Source: Hydractinia symbiolongicarpus (lineage: Eukaryota > Cnidaria > Hydrozoa > Anthoathecata > Hydractiniidae). Taken from it: a DNA stretch of 64,000 bases. The position numbers and the translations under genes are program-made. The stretch's first letter is position 1; each line of letters begins with the position of its first letter. A model generated the notes under the pieces. That model worked only from the letters and a program-made list of their open reading frames with translations, did no database searches and was not told the DNA's origin. Location: contig NC_079883.1 in the NCBI RefSeq assembly GCF_029227915.1, positions 16,618,001-16,682,000 of the forward strand. The letters run 5' to 3'. Positions 23,101 through 36,285 of this stretch are shown piece by piece.

Positions 23101-23371
23101 TAATAATGGTCGTACACACAAATCGCGTTGTTCCACGTGCCTGCACAGGTTACCATTGGTCTAATCCTTCCACTCTCAATGGACTACGACGTCCCAAGTT
23201 GTTTTCCATTGCGCCAAGACTTTATAACACCGTGAACTATGGGTACAGGCCTTTAAAGGCTGTAATATGGCCTCTTGCAGCATAATAAAGGCCTTACACA
23301 CAAATCGCGTTGTTCTACATGCCTGGGCGAGTTACGATCGGTCTAATCCCTCCACTCTCATTAGACTATGA
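20104..23371 (+). repeat. Higher-order unit D1, first copy (3,267 bp)
   Basis: This block is followed immediately by a near-identical one. Landmarks at 20,363, 20,915 and 21,179 recur at +3,267, and landmarks at 21,630 and 23,085 recur at +3,458. The change of offset occurs at 21,558, where GACTACGAC is joined to AAGTGG and the second copy has 191 additional bases. Contents include divergent monomers, subfamily B-like ATTAAACC monomers and class II monomers with TTTTGCGGCC. Two short reverse-strand frames (21,179-21,403 and its copy) are chance frames. Confidence 0.82.
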
Positions 23372-26300
23372 CGTCCCAAGTGGTTTTCCATTAAACCATG
23401 GCGTTATAACACCGTCACCTACGGGTGCAGGCCTCCAAAGGCTGTAATATGGCCTCTTGCAGCCTAATAAAGGCTTTACACGTATATCACGTGGCGCACG
23501 TGCCTGCGCAAGTTACCATTGGTATAATCCTTCCACTCTCAATTGACTAGGACGTCCCAAGTTGCTTTCCATTGCGTCACAGCTTTATAACACCGTCAAC
23601 TACGTGTACAGGCCTTTAAAGGCTGTAATATGGCCTTTTGCGGCCTAATAAAGGTCGTACACACAAATCGCGTTGTTCCACGTGCCTGCACAGGTTACCA
23701 ATGGTCTAATCCTTCCACTCTCAATGGACTACGACGTCCCAAGTTGTTTTCCATTGCGCCAAGACTTTATAACACCGTGAACTATGGGTACAGGCCTTTA
23801 AAGGCTGTAACATGGCCTCTTGTAGCCTAATAAAGGCCTTCCACGTATATCACGTGGTTCGACGTGCCTACGCAGGTTACCATGGGTCTAATTATTCCAC
23901 TCTCAATGGACTACAACGTCCCAAGTCGTTTTTCATTGCGCCATGACTATATAACAACGTCAACTTCGTGAACGCCCTTCTAATGGCGTAATCTGACCTT
24001 CTTCAGCCTAATAAGGGCCCACACGTAAATCGCGTTATTCCACGTGCCTACGCAGCTTCACATCGGTCTAATCCTTCCACTTTTAATGGACTACGACGTC
24101 CCAAGTCGTTTTCCATAGTGCCATGGCGTTATAACACCGTCAATTACGTGTACAGGCCTCTAAAGGATGTAATATGGCCTCTTGCAGCCTAATAAAGGCC
24201 TTACACGTATATCACGTGGTCGCATCGCCTGCGCTAGTTACCATTGGTCTAATCCTTCCACTCTCAATGGACTAGGACGTCCCAAGTTGCTTTCCATTGC
24301 GTCACAGCTTTATAACACCGTCAACTACGTGCACAGGCCTTTAAAGGCTGTAATATGGCCTTTTGCGGCCTAATAAAGGTCGTGCACACAAATCGCGTTG
24401 TTCCACGTGCCTGCGCGAGTTGCGATCGGTCTAATCCCTCCACTCTCATTGGTCTATGACGTCCCAAGTGGTTTTTCCATAGCGCCATGGCGTTATAACA
24501 CCGTCAACTACGCGTGCAGGCCTCCAAAGGCTGTAATATGTCCTCTTGCAGCATAATAAAGGCCTTACACGTATATCATGTGGCTCCACGTGCCTACGCA
24601 GGTTACCATTGGTATAATTATTCCACTCAAAATGGACTACGACGTCCCAAGTTGTTTTCCATTGCACCATGACTTTATAACACCGTCAACTACGCGCACA
24701 GGCCTTTAAAGGCTGTAATATGGCCTCTTGCAGCCTAATAAAGGCCTTACACGTATATCATGTGGTTCCACGTGCCTGCACTAGTTACGATCGGACTAAT
24801 CCCTCCACTCTCAATGGACTACGACGTCCAAAGTTGTTTTTCATTGCGCCATGACTTTTTAACACCGTCAACTACAGGTACAGGCCCGTAAAGGCTGTAA
24901 CATGGCCTCTTGCAGCCTAATAAAGGTCGTACACATAAATCGCGTTGTTCCACGTGCCTGGGCGAGTTACGATCAATCTAATCCCTCCACTCTCATTAGA
25001 CTATGTATGACGTCCCAAGTGGTTTTTCATTGCGCCATGGCGTTATAACACCGTCAACTACGGGTACAGGCCCTAAAAGGCTGTAATATGGCATCTTGCA
25101 GCCTAATAAAGGCCTTACACGTATATCACGTGGTCGTACGTGCCTGCGCAAGTTACCATTGGTCTAATCCTTCTACTCTCAATGGACTAGGACGTCCCAA
25201 GTTGTTTTCCATTGCGTCACGGCTTTATAACACCGTCAACTACGTGCACAGGCCTTTAAAGGCTGTAATATGGTCATTTGCAGCCAAACAAAGGCCTTTC
25301 ACGTATATCACGTGGTTGCACGTGCCTGCGCAAGTTACGAGCGGACTAATCCCTCCAATGTCATTGGACTATGACGTCCCAAGTGGTTTTCCATTGCGCC
25401 ATGGCGTTATAACACCGTCAACTACGCGTACAGTCTTTAAAAAGCTGTAATATGGCCTCTTGCAGCATAATAAAGGCCTTTCACGTATATCACATGGTTG
25501 CACGTGCCTGCGCAGATTACCGCTGGTCTAATTACTCCACTCTCAATGGACTACGACGTCCCATGTTGTTTTCCATTGCGCCATGACTTTATAACACCGT
25601 CAACTACGCGTACAGGCCTCTAAAAGGCTGTACTATGGCATTTTGCAGCTTAATAAAGGTCGTACACACAAATCGCGTTGTTCCACGTGCCTGGGCGAGT
25701 TACGATCGGTCTAATCCTTCCACTCTCATTGGACTATGACGTCCCAAGTGGTTTTCCATTGCGCCATGGCGTTATAACACCGTCACCTACGGGTGCAGGC
25801 CTTCAAAGGCTGTAATATGGCCTCTTGCAGCCTAATAAAGGCCTTACACGTATATCACGTGGCGCACGTGCCTGCGCAAGTTACCATTGGTCTAATCCTT
25901 CCACTCTCAATTGACTAGGACGTCCCAAGTTGCTTTCCATTGCGTCACAGCTTTATAACACCGTCAACTACGTGCACAGGCCTTTAAAGGCTGTAATATG
26001 ACCTTTTGCGGCCTAATAAAGGTGGTACACACAAATCGCGTTGTTCCACGTGCCTGGGCGAGTTACGATCGGTCTTATCCTTCCACTCTCATTGGACTAT
26101 GACGTCCCAAGTGGTTTTCCATTAAACCATGGCGTTATAACACCGTCACCTACGGGTGCAGGCCTCCAAAGGCTGTAATATGGCCTCTTGCAGCCTAATA
26201 AAGGCCTTACACGTATATCACGTGGCGCACGTGCCTGCGCAAGTTACCATTGGTCTAATCCTTCCACTCTCAATTGACTAGGACGTCCCAAGTCGCTTTC

Positions 26301-26843
26301 CATTGCGTCACAGCTTTATAACACCGTCAACTACGTGTACAGGCCTTTAAAGGCTGTAATATGGCCTTTTGCGGCCTAATAAAGGTCGTAGACACAAATC
26401 GCGTTGTTCCACGTGCCTACAAAGGTTACCATTGGTCTAATTATTCCACTCTCAATGGATTACGACGTCCCAAGTTGTTTTCCATTGCGCTATAACCTTA
26501 TAACACCGTCAACTACGTGTACAGGCCTCTAAAGGCTGTACTATGGCATTTTGCAGCCTAATAATGGTCGTACACACAAATCGCGTTGTTCCACGTGCCT
26601 GCACAGGTTACCATTGGTCTAATCCTTCCACTCTCAATGGACTACGACGTCCCAAGTTGTTTTCCATTGCGCCAAGACTTTATAACACCGTGAACTATGG
26701 GTACAGGCCTTTAAAGGCTGTAATATGGCCTCTTGCAGCATAATAAAGGCCTTACACACAAATCGCGTTGTTCTACATGCCTGGGCGAGTTACGATCGGT
26801 CTAATCCCTCCACTCTCATTAGACTATGACGTCCCAAGTGGTT
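23371..26843 (+). repeat. Higher-order unit D1, second copy (about 3,458 bp)
   Basis: This is the tandem partner of the preceding block. The extra 191 bases at 24,826-25,016 are one full monomer (182), plus the five bases of GTCCC missing from the other copy at its junction, plus a four-base TATG duplication in CTATGTATGACGTCC. The simplest reading is that the first copy lost this segment. Elsewhere I see only isolated substitutions, for example AAATCGCATTG near 22,940 against AAATCGCGTTG near 26,400. Similarity ends near 26,843, where GTTTTTCATTGCG replaces GTTTTCCATTAAACC. Confidence 0.82.
24826..25016 (+). repeat. 191-bp segment absent from the first D1 copy
   Basis: It contains a class II monomer with ACTTTTTAACACCG, GGCCCGTAAAGG and the TATG duplication before GACGTCC. 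The same variants occur together near 27,560-27,750 and 30,300-30,480, so the segment belongs to the normal repertoire of this part of the array. That supports deletion in the first D1 copy at 21,558/21,559 rather than insertion here. Confidence 0.8.
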
Positions 26844-28244
26844 TTTCATTGCGCCATGGCGTTATAACACCGTCAACTACGGGTACAGGCCTCAAAAGGC
26901 TGTAATATGGCCTCTTGCAGCATAATAAAGGCCTTACGCGTATATCACGAGGTCGTACGCGCCTGCGCAAGTTACCATTGGTCTAATCCTTCTACTCTCA
27001 ATGGACTAGGACGTCCCAAGTTGTTTTCCATTGCGTCACGGCTTTATAACACCGTCAACTACGTGCACAGGCCTTTAAAGGCTGTAATATGGTCATTTGC
27101 AGCCTAACAAAGGCCTTTCACGTATATCACGTGGTTGCACGTGCCTGCGCAAGTTACGAGCGGACTAATCCCTCCATTGTCATTGGACTATGACGTCCCA
27201 AGTGGTTTTCCATTGCGCCATGGCGTTATAACACCGTCAACTACGCGTACAGGCCTCAAAAGGCTGTACTATGGCATTTTGCAGCTTATTAAAGGTCGTG
27301 CACACAAATCGCGGTGTTCCACGTGCCTGGGGGAGTTACGATCAATCTAATCCCTCCACTCTCATTGGACTATGACGTCCCAAGTGGTTTTTCATTGCGC
27401 CTTGGCGTTATAACACCGTCAACTACGTGTACAGGCGTCTAAAGGCTGTACTATGGCATTTTGCAGCCTAATAAAGGCCTTACACGTATATCATGTGGTT
27501 CCACGTGCCTGCACTAGTTACGATCGGACTAATCCCTCCACTCTCAATGGACTACGACGTCCAAAGTTGTTTTCCATTGCGCCATGACTTTTTAACACCG
27601 TCAACTACAGGTACAGGCCCGTAAAGGCTGTAACATGGCCTCTTGCAGCCTAATAAAGGTCGTACACATAAATCGCGTTGTTCCACGTGCCTGGGCGAGT
27701 TACGATCAATCTAATCCCTCCACTCTCATTAGACTATGTATGACGTCCCAAGTGGTTTTCCATTGCACCATGGCGTTATAACACCGTCAACTACGCGTAC
27801 AGGCCTCAAAAGGCTGTAATATGGCCTCTTGCAGCCTAATAAAGGCCTTACATGTATATCACGTGGCGCACGTGCCTGCGCAAGTTACCATTGGTCTAAT
27901 CCTTCCACTCTCAATTGACTAGGACGTCCCAAGTTGCTTTCCATCGCGTCACAGCTTTATAACACCGTCAACTACGTGTACAGGCCTTTAAAGGCTGTAA
28001 TATGGCCTTTTGCGGCCTAATAAAGGTCGTACACACAAATCGCGTTGTTCCACGTGCCTACAAAGGTTACCATTGGTCTAATTATTCCACTCTCAATGGA
28101 TTACGACGTCCCAAGTTGTTTTCCATTGCGCTATGACCTTATAACACCGTCAACTACGTGTACAGGCCTCTAAAGGCTGTACTATGGCCTCTTGCAGCAT
28201 AATAAAGGCCTTACACACAAATCGCGTTGTTCTACATGCCTAGG
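25695..28244 (+). repeat. Higher-order unit D2, first copy (about 2,549 bp, 14 monomers)
   Basis: This block overlaps the end of D1 and is repeated immediately downstream. Landmarks at 25,790, 26,543 and 26,907 recur at +2,549. From 27,269 the offset becomes +2,731 and from about 27,760 it is +2,914, showing where the second copy has extra monomers. Distinctive variants are GGTCGTAGACAC near 26,390, CTTGGCGTT near 27,401 and CCTGGGGGAGTTACG near 27,326. Confidence 0.8.
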
Positions 28245-31158
28245 CGAGTTACGATCGGTCTAATCCTTCCACTCTCATTGGACTATGACGTCCCAAGTGG
28301 TTTTCCATTGCGCCATGGCGTTATAACACCGTCACCTACGGGTGCAGGCCTTCAAAGGCTGTAATATGGCCTCTTGCAGCCTAATAAAGGCCTTACACGT
28401 ATATCACGTGGCGCACGTGCCTGCGCAAGTTACCATTGGTCTAATCCTTCCACTCTCAATTGACTAGGACGTCCCAAGTTGCTTTCCATTGCGTCACAGC
28501 TTTATAACACCGTCAACTACGTGCACAGGCCTTTAAAGGCTGTAATATGACCTTTTGCGGCCTAATAAAGGTGGTACACACAAATCGCGTTGTTCCACGT
28601 GCCTGGGCGAGTTACGATCGGTCTTATCCTTCCACTCTCATTGGACTATGACGTCCCAAGTGGTTTTCCATTAAACCATGGCGTTATAACACCGTCACCT
28701 ACGGGTGCAGGCCTCCAAAGGCTGTAATATGGCCTCTTGCAGCCTAATAAAGGCCTTACACGTATATCACGTGGCGCACGTGCCTGCGCAAGTTACCATT
28801 GGTCTAATCCTTCCACTCTCAATTGACTAGGACGTCCCAAGTCGCTTTCCATTGCGTCACAGCTTTATAACACCGTCAACTACGTGTACAGGCCTTTAAA
28901 GGCTGTAATATGGCCTTTTGCGGCCTAATAAAGGTCGTAGACACAAATCGCGTTGTTCCACGTGCCTACAAAGGTTACCATTGGTCTAATTATTCCACTC
29001 TCAATGGATTACGACGTCCCAAGTTGTTTTCCATTGCGCTATAACCTTATAACACCGTCAACTACGTGTACAGGCCTCTAAAGGCTGTACTATGGCATTT
29101 TGCAGCCTAATAATGGTCGTACACACAAATCGCGTTGTTCCACGTGCCTGCACAGGTTACCATTGGTCTAATCCTTCCACTCTCAATGGACTACGACGTC
29201 CCAAGTTGTTTTCCATTGCGCCAAGACTTTATAACACCGTGAACTATGGGTACAGGCCTTTAAAGGCTGTAATATGGCCTCTTGCAGCATAATAAAGGCC
29301 TTACACACAAATCGCGTTGTTCTACATGCCTGGGCGAGTTACGATCGGTCTAATCCCTCCACTCTCATTAGACTATGACGTCCCAAGTGGTTTTTCATTG
29401 CGCCATGGCGTTATAACACCGTCAACTACGGGTACAGGCCTCAAAAGGCTGTAATATGGCCTCTTGCAGCATAATAAAGGCCTTACGCGTATATCACGAG
29501 GTCGTACGCGCCTGCGCAAGTTACCATTGGTCTAATCCTTCTACTCTCAATGGACTAGGACGTCCCAAGTTGTTTTCCATTGCGTCACGGCTTTATAACA
29601 CCGTCAACTACGTGCACAGGCCTTTAAAGGCTGTAATATGGTCATTTGCAGCCTAACAAAGGCCTTTCACGTATATCACGTGGTTGCACGTGCCTGCGCA
29701 AGTTACGAGCGGACTAATCCCTCCATTGTCATTGGACTATGACGTCCCAAGTGGTTTTCCATTGCGCCATGGCGTTATAACACCGTCAACTACGCGTACA
29801 GGCCTCAAAAGGCTGTAATATGGCCTCTTGCAGCATAATAAAGGCCTTTCACGTATATCACGTGCTTGCACGTGCTTGCGCAGGTTACCGTTGGTCTAAT
29901 CCTTCTACTCTCAATGGACTAGGACGTCCCAAGTTGTTTTCCATTGCGTCACGGCTTTATAACACCGTCAACTACGTGTACAGGCCTCTAAAAGGCTGTA
30001 CTATGGCATTTTGCAGCTTATTAAAGGTCGTGCACACAAATCGCGGTGTTCCACGTGCCTGGGGGAGTTACGATCAATCTAATCCCTCCACTCTCATTGG
30101 ACTATGACGTCCCAAGTGGTTTTTCATTGCGCCTTGGCGTTATAACACCGTCAACTACGTGTACAGGCGTCTAAAGGCTGTACTATGGCATTTTGCAGCC
30201 TAATAAAGGCCTTACACGTATATCATGTGGTTCCACGTGCCTGCACTAGTTACGATCGGACTAATCCCTCCACTCTCAATGGACTACGACGTCCAAAGTT
30301 GTTTTCCATTGCGCCATGACTTTTTAACACCGTCAACTACAGGTACAGGCCCGTAAAGGCTGTAACATGGCCTCTTGCAGCCTAATAAAGGTCGTACACA
30401 TAAATCGCGTTGTTCCACGTGCCTGGGCGAGTTACGATCAATCTAATCCCTCCACTCTCATTAGACTATGTATGACGTCCCTAGTGGTTTTTCATTGCGT
30501 CACGGCTTTATAACACCGTCAACTACGTGCACAGGCCTTTAAAGGATGTAATATGGTCATTTGCAGCCTAACAAAAGCCTTTCACGTATATCACGTGGTT
30601 GCACGTGCCTGCGCAAGTTACGAGCGGACTAATCCCTCCAATGTCATTGGACTATGACGTCCCAAGTGGTTTTCCATTGCACCATGGCGTTATAACACCG
30701 TCAACTACGCGTACAGGCCTCAAAAGGCTGTAATATGGCCTCTTGCAGCCTAATAAAGGCCTTACATGTATATCACGTGGCGCACGTGCCTGCGCAAGTT
30801 ACCATTGGTCTAATCCTTCCACTCTCAATTGACTAGGACGTCCCAAGTTGCTTTCCATTGCGTCACAGCTTTATAACACCGTCAACTACGTGTACAGGCC
30901 TTTAAAGGCTGTAATATGGCCTTTTGCGGCCTAATAAAGGTCGTACACACAAATCGCGTTGTTCCACGTGCCTACAAAGGTTACCATTGGTCTAATTATT
31001 CCACTCTCAATGGATTACGACGTCCCAAGTTGTTTTCCATTGCGCTATGACCTTATAACACCGTCAACTACGTGTACAGGCCTCTAAAGGCTGTACTATG
31101 GCCTCTTGCAGCATAATAAAGGCCTTACACACAAATCGCGTTGTTCTACATGCCTAGG
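28244..31158 (+). repeat. Higher-order unit D2, second copy (about 2,914 bp, 16 monomers)
   Basis: It matches D2 first copy with two additional monomers, at about 29,819-30,000 and 30,487-30,669. The first extra monomer joins a CGTGCTTGCACGTGCTTGCG type to a lead-type TTCTACTCTC half, so it looks like a hybrid. The second brings a CACGGCTTTATAAC lead half and a GAGCGGACTAATCC monomer. The duplicate ends near 31,158, where TCTAATCCCTCC replaces TCTAATCCTTCC. Confidence 0.8.
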
Positions 31159-32645
31159 CGAGTTACGATCGGTCTAATCCCTCCACTCTCATTAGACTAT
31201 GACGTCCCAAGTGGTTTTTCATTGCGCCATGGCGTTATAACACCGTCAACTACGGGTGCAGGCCTCCAAAGGCTGTAATATGGTCATTTGCCGCCTAACA
31301 AAGGCCTTTCACGTATATCACGTGGTTGCACGTGCCTGCGCAAGTTACGAGCGGACTAATCCCTCCAATGTCATTGGACTATGACGTCCCAATTGGTTTT
31401 CCATTGCGCCTTGGCGTTATAACACCGTCAACTACGCGTACAGGCCTCAAAAGGCTGTAATATGGCCTCTTGCAGCATAATAAAGGCCTTTCACGTATAT
31501 CACGTGCTTGCACGTGCTTGCGCAGGTTACCGTTGGTCTAATTACTCCACTCTCAATGGACTACGACGTCCCATGTTGTTTTCCATTGCGCCATGACTTT
31601 ATAACACCGTCAACTACGTGTACAGGCCTCTAAAAGGCTGTACTATGGCATTTTGCAGCTTAATAAAGGTCGTGCACACAAATCGCGTTGTTCCACGTGC
31701 CTGGGCGAGTTACGATCGGTCTAATCCTTCCACTCTCATTGGACTATGACGTCCCAATTGTTTTTCCATTGCGCGATGGCGTTATAACACCGTCAACTAC
31801 GGGTGCAGGCCTCCAAAGCCTGTAATATGGCCTCTTGCAGCCTAATAAAGGCCTAACACGTATATCACGTGGTCGCACGTGCCTGGGCGAGTTACGATCG
31901 GTCTAATCCTTCCACTCTCATTGGACTAGGACGTCCCAAGTTGCTTTCGATTGCGTCACAGCTCTATAACACCGTCAACTACGTGCACAGGCCTTTAAAG
32001 GCTGTAATATGGCCTCTTGCAGCATAATAAAAGCCTTACACACAAATCGCGTTGTTCTACATGCCTAGGCGAGTTACGATCGGTCTAATCCCTCCACTCT
32101 CATTAGACTATGACGTCCCAAGTGGTTTTTCATTGCGCCATGGCGTTATAACACCGTCAACTACGGATACAGGCCTCAAAAGGCTGTAATATGGCCTTTT
32201 GCGCGAGTTGCGATAGGTCTAATCCCTCCACTCTCATTGGACTATGACGTCCCAAGTGGTTTTCCATTGCGCCATGGCGTTATCACACCGTCAACTACAG
32301 GTACAGGCATGTAAAGTCTGTAATATGGCCTTTTGCAGCATAATAAGCGCTTTTCACGTATATCACGTGCTTGCACGTGCCTGCGCAGGTTACGGCTGGT
32401 CTAATTACTCCACTCTCAATGGACTACGACGTCCCATGTTGTTTTCCATTGCGCCATGACTTTATAACACCGTCAACTACGTGTACAGGCCTCTAAAAGG
32501 CTGTACTATGGCATTTTGCAGCTTATTAAAGGTCGTGCACACAAATCGCGTTGTTCCATGTGCCTGGGCGAGTTACGATCGGTCTAATCCTTCCACTCTC
32601 ATTGGACTATGACGTCCCAATTGGTTTTCCATTGCGCGATGGCGT
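31158..32645 (+). repeat. Mosaic monomers between the D2 and D3 duplications
   Basis: About eight monomers of mixed type with private variants: TTTGCCGCC near 31,287, CCCAATTGG, CTTTCGATTGCG and GCCTAGGCGAG. At 32,200-32,204 a TTTTGCG is joined to CGAGTTGCGATAGG; compared with 33,029-33,300 this lacks about 230 bases (one monomer plus 48). Sequence from 32,204 to about 32,980 recurs at 33,297 to 34,073 (offset 1,093, six monomers plus one base). No gene is present. Confidence 0.7.
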
Positions 32646-35600
32646 TATAACACCGTCAACTACGGGTGCAGGCCTCCAAAGGCTGTAATATGGCCTCTTG
32701 CAGCCTAATAAAGGCCTAACACGTATATCACGTGGTCGCACGTGCCTGCGCAAGTTACCATTGGTCTAAACCTTCCACTATCAATGGACTACGACGTCCC
32801 AAGTTGCTTTCGATTGCGTCACAGCTCTATAACACCGTCAACTACGTGCACAGGCCTTTAAAGGCTGTAATATGGCCTCTTGCAGCATAATAAAGGCCTT
32901 ACACACAAATCGCGTTGTTCTACATGCCTAGGCGAGTTACGATCGGTCTAATCCCTCCACTCTCATTAGACTATGACGTCCCAAGTGGTTTTTCATTGCG
33001 CCATGGCGTTATAACACCGTCAACTACGGATACAGGCCTCAAAAGGCTGTAATATGGCCTCTTGCAGCATAATAAAGGCCTTACACGTATATCACGTGGT
33101 CGTACGTGCCTGCGCAAGTTACCATTGGTCTAATCCTTCTACTCTCAATGGACTAGGACGTCCCAAGTTGTTTTCCATTGCGTCACGGCTTTATAACACC
33201 GTCAACTACGTGCACAGGCTATTAAAGACTGTAATATGGCCTTTTGCGGCCTAGTAAAGGTCGTACACACAAATTGCGTTGTTCCACGTGCCTGCGCGAG
33301 TTGCGATAGGTCTAATCCCTCCACTCTCATTGGACTATGACGTCCCAAGTGGTTTTCCATTGCGCCATGGCGTTATCACACCGTCAACTACAGGTACAGG
33401 CATGTAAAGTCTGTAATATGGCCTTTTGCAGCATAATAAGCGCTTTTCACGTATATCACGTGCTTGCACGTGCCTGCGCAGGTTACGGCTGGTCTAATTA
33501 CTCCACTCTCAATGGACTACGACGTCCCATGTTGTTTTCCATTGCGCCATGACTTTATAACACCGTCAACTACGTGTACAGGCCTCTAAAAGGCTGTACT
33601 ATGGCATTTTGCAGCTTATTAAAGGTCGTGCACACAAATCGCGTTGTTCCATGCGCCTGGGCGAGTTACGATCGGTCTAATCCTTCCACTCTCATTGGAC
33701 TATGACGTCCCAATTGGTTTTCCATTGCGCGATGGCGTTATAACACCGTCAACTACGGGTGCAGGCCTCCAAAGGCTGTAATATGGCCTCTTGCAGCCTA
33801 ATAAAGGCCTAACACGTATATCACGTGGTCGCACGTGCCTGCGCAAGTTACCATTGGTCTAAACCTTCCACTATCAATGGACTACGACGTCCCAAGTTGC
33901 TTTCCATTGCGTCACAGCTCTATAACACCGTCAACTACGTGCACAGGCCTTTAAAGGCTGTAATATGGCCTCTTGCAGCATAATAAAGGCCTTACACACA
34001 AATCGCGTTGTTCTACATGCCTGGGCGAGTTACGATCGGTCTAATCCCTCCACTCTCATTAGACTATGACTAGGACGTCCCAAGTTGCTTTCCATTGCGT
34101 CACAGCTTTATAACACCGTCAACTACGTGTACAGGCCTTTAAAGGCTGTAATATGGCCTCTTGCAGCATAATAAAGACCTTACACACAAATCGCGTTGTT
34201 CTACTTGCCTGGGCGAGTTACGATCGGTCTAATCCCCCCACTCTCATTGGTCTATGACGTCCCAAGTCGTTTTCCATTACGCCATGGCGTTATCACACCG
34301 TCAACTACAGGTACAGGCCTGTAAAATCTGTAATATGGCCTCTTGCAGCATAATAAAGGCCTTACACACAAATCGCGTTGTTCTACATGCCTGCGCGAGT
34401 TGCGATAGGTCTAATCCCTCCACTCTCATTGGACTATGACGTCCCAAGTGGTTTTCCATTGCGCCATGGCGTTATCACACCGTCAACTACAGGTACAGGC
34501 CTGTAAAATCTGTGATATGGCCTCTTGCAGCATAATAAAAGCCTTTAACGTATATCATGTGGTTGCACGTGCCTGTACTAGTTACGATCGGACTAATCCC
34601 TCCACTCTCAATGGACTACGACGTCCAAAGTTGTTTTCCATTGCGCCATGACTTTATAACACCGTCAACTACAGGTACAGGCCTGTAAAGGCTGTAACAT
34701 GGCCTCTTGCAGCCTAATAAAGGTTGTACACACAAATCGCGGTGTTCCACGTGCCTGGGGGAGTTACGATCAATCTAATCCCTCCACTCTTATTGGACTA
34801 TGACGTCCCAAGTGGTTTTTCATTGCGCCATGGCGTTATAACACCGTCAACTACGGGTACAGGCCTCAAAAGGCTGTAATATGGTCATTTGCAGCCTAAC
34901 AAAGGCCTTTCACGTATATCACGTGCTTGCACGTGCCTGCGCAGGTTACCGTTGGTCTAATTATTCCACCCTCAATGGACTACGACGTCCCAATTTGCTT
35001 TCCATTGCGCCATGACTTTATAACACCGTCAACTACGTGTACAGGCGTCCAAAGGCTGTACTATGGCATTTTGCAGCCTAATAAAGGTCGTACACACAAA
35101 CCACGTTGTTCAACGTGCCTGCGCAAGTTACCATTGGTCTAATCCTTCCACTCTCATTGGACTATGACGTCCCAATTGGTTTTCCATTGCGCGATGGCGT
35201 TATAACACCGTCAACTACGGGTGCAGGCCTCCAAAGGCTGTAATATGGCCCCTTGCAGCCTAATAAAGGCCTAACACGTATATCACGTGGTCGCACGTGC
35301 CTACGCAAGTTACCATTGGTCTAATCCTTCTACTCTCAATGGACTAGGACGTCCTAAGTTGTTTTCCATTGCGTCACGGCTTTATAACACCGTCAACTAC
35401 GTGTACAAGCCTCTAAAAGGCTGTACTATGGCATTTTGCAGCTTAATAAAGGTCGTGCACACAAATCGCGGTGTTCCACGTGCCTGGGGGGAGTTACGAT
35501 CAATCTAATCCCTCCACTCTCATTGGACTATGACGTCCCAAGTGGTTTTTCATTGTGCCATGGCGTTATAACACCGTCAACTACGGGTAAAGGCTGTAAT

Positions 35601-36285
35601 ATGGCCTCTTGCAGCCTAATAAAGGCCTTACACGTATATCGCGTGGTCGTACGTGCCTGCGCAAGTTACCATTGGTCTAATCCTTCTACTCTCAATGGAC
35701 TAGGACGTCCCAAGTTGTTTTCCATTGCGTCACGGCTTTATAACACCGTCAACTACGTGCACAGGCCTTTAAAGGCTGTAATATGGTCATTTGCAGCCAA
35801 ACAAAGGCCTTTCACGTATATCACGTGGTTGCACGTGCCTGCGCAAGTTACGAGCGGACTAATCCCTCCAATGTCATTGGACTATAACGTCCCAAGTGGT
35901 TTTCCATTGCGCCATGGCGTTATAACACCGTCAACTACGCGTACAGGCTTTAAAAAACTGTAATATGGCCTCTTGCAGCATAATAAAGGCCTTTCACGTA
36001 TATCACATGGTTGCACGTGCCTGCGCAGATTACCGCTGGTCTAATTACTCCACTCTCAATGGACTACGACGTCCCATGTTGTTTTCCATTGCGCCATGAC
36101 TTTATAACACCGTCAACTACGTGCACAGGCCTCTAAAAGGCTGTACTATGGCATTTTGCAGCTTAATAAAGGTCGTACACACAAATCGCGTTGTTCCACG
36201 TGCCTGGGCGAGTTACGATCGGTCTAATCCTTCCACTCTCATTGGACTATGACGTCCCAAGTGGTTTTCCATTGCGCCATAGCGT
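32645..36285 (+). repeat. Higher-order unit D3, first copy (3,640 bp, 20 monomers)
   Basis: Every landmark I checked recurs at exactly +3,640: 33,054 to 36,694, 33,337 to 36,977, 34,254 to 37,894, 34,436 to 38,076, 35,287 to 38,927 and 35,436 to 39,076. Markers shared by both copies are the six-base gain in CTATGACTAGGACGTCC near 34,068, a ten-base loss at 35,589 (GGGTAAAGGC), and a run of six G in CCTGGGGGGAGTT near 35,486. The ten-base loss opens the longest chance frame of the window (175 codons at 35,436-35,963). Confidence 0.85.

Noticed and set aside
35436-35963. 175-codon reading frame (also at 39,076) as a real gene
   Set aside because: It spans three monomers in shifting frames and exists only because of a ten-base deletion at 35,589, an added G near 35,486 and the GCCAAAC variant. 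Its sequence is the same satellite translation in series.
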